Assembly (NCBI GenBank): GCA_003217035.1
Contig: QCHV01000012.1
Coordinates: forward strand, 1 to 57,565
Reading direction: 5' to 3'
Origin: Prochlorococcus sp. AG-402-G22
GTDB taxonomy: Bacteria > Cyanobacteriota > Cyanobacteriia > PCC-6307 > Cyanobiaceae
DNA: 57,565 bases
Part shown: piece after piece, positions 57,396 to 57,565 of the stretch
How positions within the stretch are numbered: the first letter of the stretch is position 1
How the letters are laid out: every line of letters starts with the position of its first letter
Translations under genes and position numbers: made by a program
The notes under the pieces: model-generated
The model's input: only the letters and a program-made list of their open reading frames with translations
What the model was told of the DNA's origin: nothing
Database searches by the model: none

Positions 57396-57565
57396 ATGTG
57401 GTTTTTAAAAAGGTGCTCTTTTTTAATTTGTTTAGTTTTTGTGCTTTTGGAACAACCAGTTTTTGGAGCAATTCCTTTTTCTAGTAGTGAAAGTCATAAT
57501 TTTGTTTCTGAAGCGGTGAAGAATGTTGAAGAGGCTGTAGTCCGAATAGATACAGAAAGGATTCT
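57396..57565 (+). CDS. HtrA/Deg-like serine protease, N-terminal fragment
   Basis: From ATG 57396 the frame reads MWFLKRCSFLICLVFVLLEQ, a basic start followed by a hydrophobic core, so a signal peptide or membrane anchor. Then come PVFGAIPFSS and NFVSEAVKNVEEAVVRIDTE. The segment V-x-x-V-x-x-AVVRIDTER is typical of the start of the protease domain in cyanobacterial HtrA/HhoA/HhoB proteins. The gene runs off the window, so catalytic residues are not visible. An AAAGAG site precedes the ATG by eight bases. Confidence 0.75.
   Translation, partial: MWFLKRCSFLICLVFVLLEQPVFGAIPFSSSESHNFVSEAVKNVEEAVVRIDTERI

Noticed and set aside
1-57565. An undescribed multi-gene system (defence, secretion or biosynthetic cluster)
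   Set aside because: Nearly every gene is a conserved housekeeping or photosynthesis gene in an order typical of picocyanobacteria. No cluster of unknown genes with shared orientation and tight spacing was found.

Overview
The window looks like a core chromosomal segment of a marine picocyanobacterium, most probably Prochlorococcus (low-light type, moderately AT-rich). The reasons are the photosystem I genes (psaA, psaB, psaL, psaI), a ferredoxin-dependent glutamate synthase, a CbiG-CbiH fusion, an Sll0418-type MPBQ/MSBQ methyltransferase, small lineage-typical membrane proteins, very compact spacing and frequent GTG/TTG starts. The genus is inferred from remembered protein families and gene order; no database search was run. 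I saw no insertion sequence, phage gene, CRISPR array or clear sign of recent transfer.

Layout. (1) 1-13980, plus strand: the S10-spc-alpha ribosomal cluster from the 3' end of rpsS through rplV, rpsC, rplP, rpmC, rpsQ, rplN, rplX, rplE, rpsH, rplF, rplR, rpsE, rplO, secY, adk, rpmJ, rpsM, rpsK, rpoA, rplQ and truA, then rplM, rpsI, rpmE and prfA. (2) 13983-19963: an HNH protein, alanine racemase, tRNA-Ser(GCT), psaL and psaI, a HEAT-like hypothetical, a GT2 glycosyltransferase, and a divergent NlpC/P60 and serine-hydrolase pair. (3) 20045-24617, minus: psaB and psaA, followed by the longest gene-free stretch (24618-25043). (4) 25044-28168: cobalamin CbiG-CbiH, lipA and a YciI-like protein. 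(5) 28174-32760, minus: Fd-GOGAT. (6) 33029-37802: the str cluster rpsL, rpsG, fusA, tuf, rpsJ. (7) 37861-50468: a LON-domain protein coupled to MPBQ/MSBQ methyltransferase, pheA, DUF1997, rnhB, RNase E, a large two-part radical SAM protein, dapL, clpS, a CPBP-family membrane protein and a B12-type radical SAM protein. (8) 50545-57207: tRNA-Thr(CGT), a DUF3493-like small membrane protein overlapping an antisense membrane protein, then the minus-strand operon rimP, nusA, ylxR, infB. (9) 57396 to the end: the start of an exported HtrA/Deg-like serine protease.

Together the genes cover translation (ribosomal proteins, factors EF-G, EF-Tu, IF2 and RF1, ribosome maturation), transcription (RpoA, NusA), RNA decay (RNase E), light harvesting (PSI), nitrogen assimilation (Fd-GOGAT), cofactors (cobalamin, lipoate, quinones), amino acids (pheA, dapL, alr), and envelope and proteolysis functions.

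I did not find a convincing undescribed multi-gene system. The most interesting signals are local. One is an in-register antisense overlap in which the low-complexity tail of one protein is exactly the complement of another gene's last 50 codons. Others are start-site puzzles at the CbiG-CbiH and CPBP genes, where protein-like sequence continues upstream of any standard start codon, an inverted repeat upstream of psaA, an Arg-rich RNase E C-terminus matching the PNPase-binding peptide described in cyanobacteria, and lineage-specific tails on ribosomal proteins.
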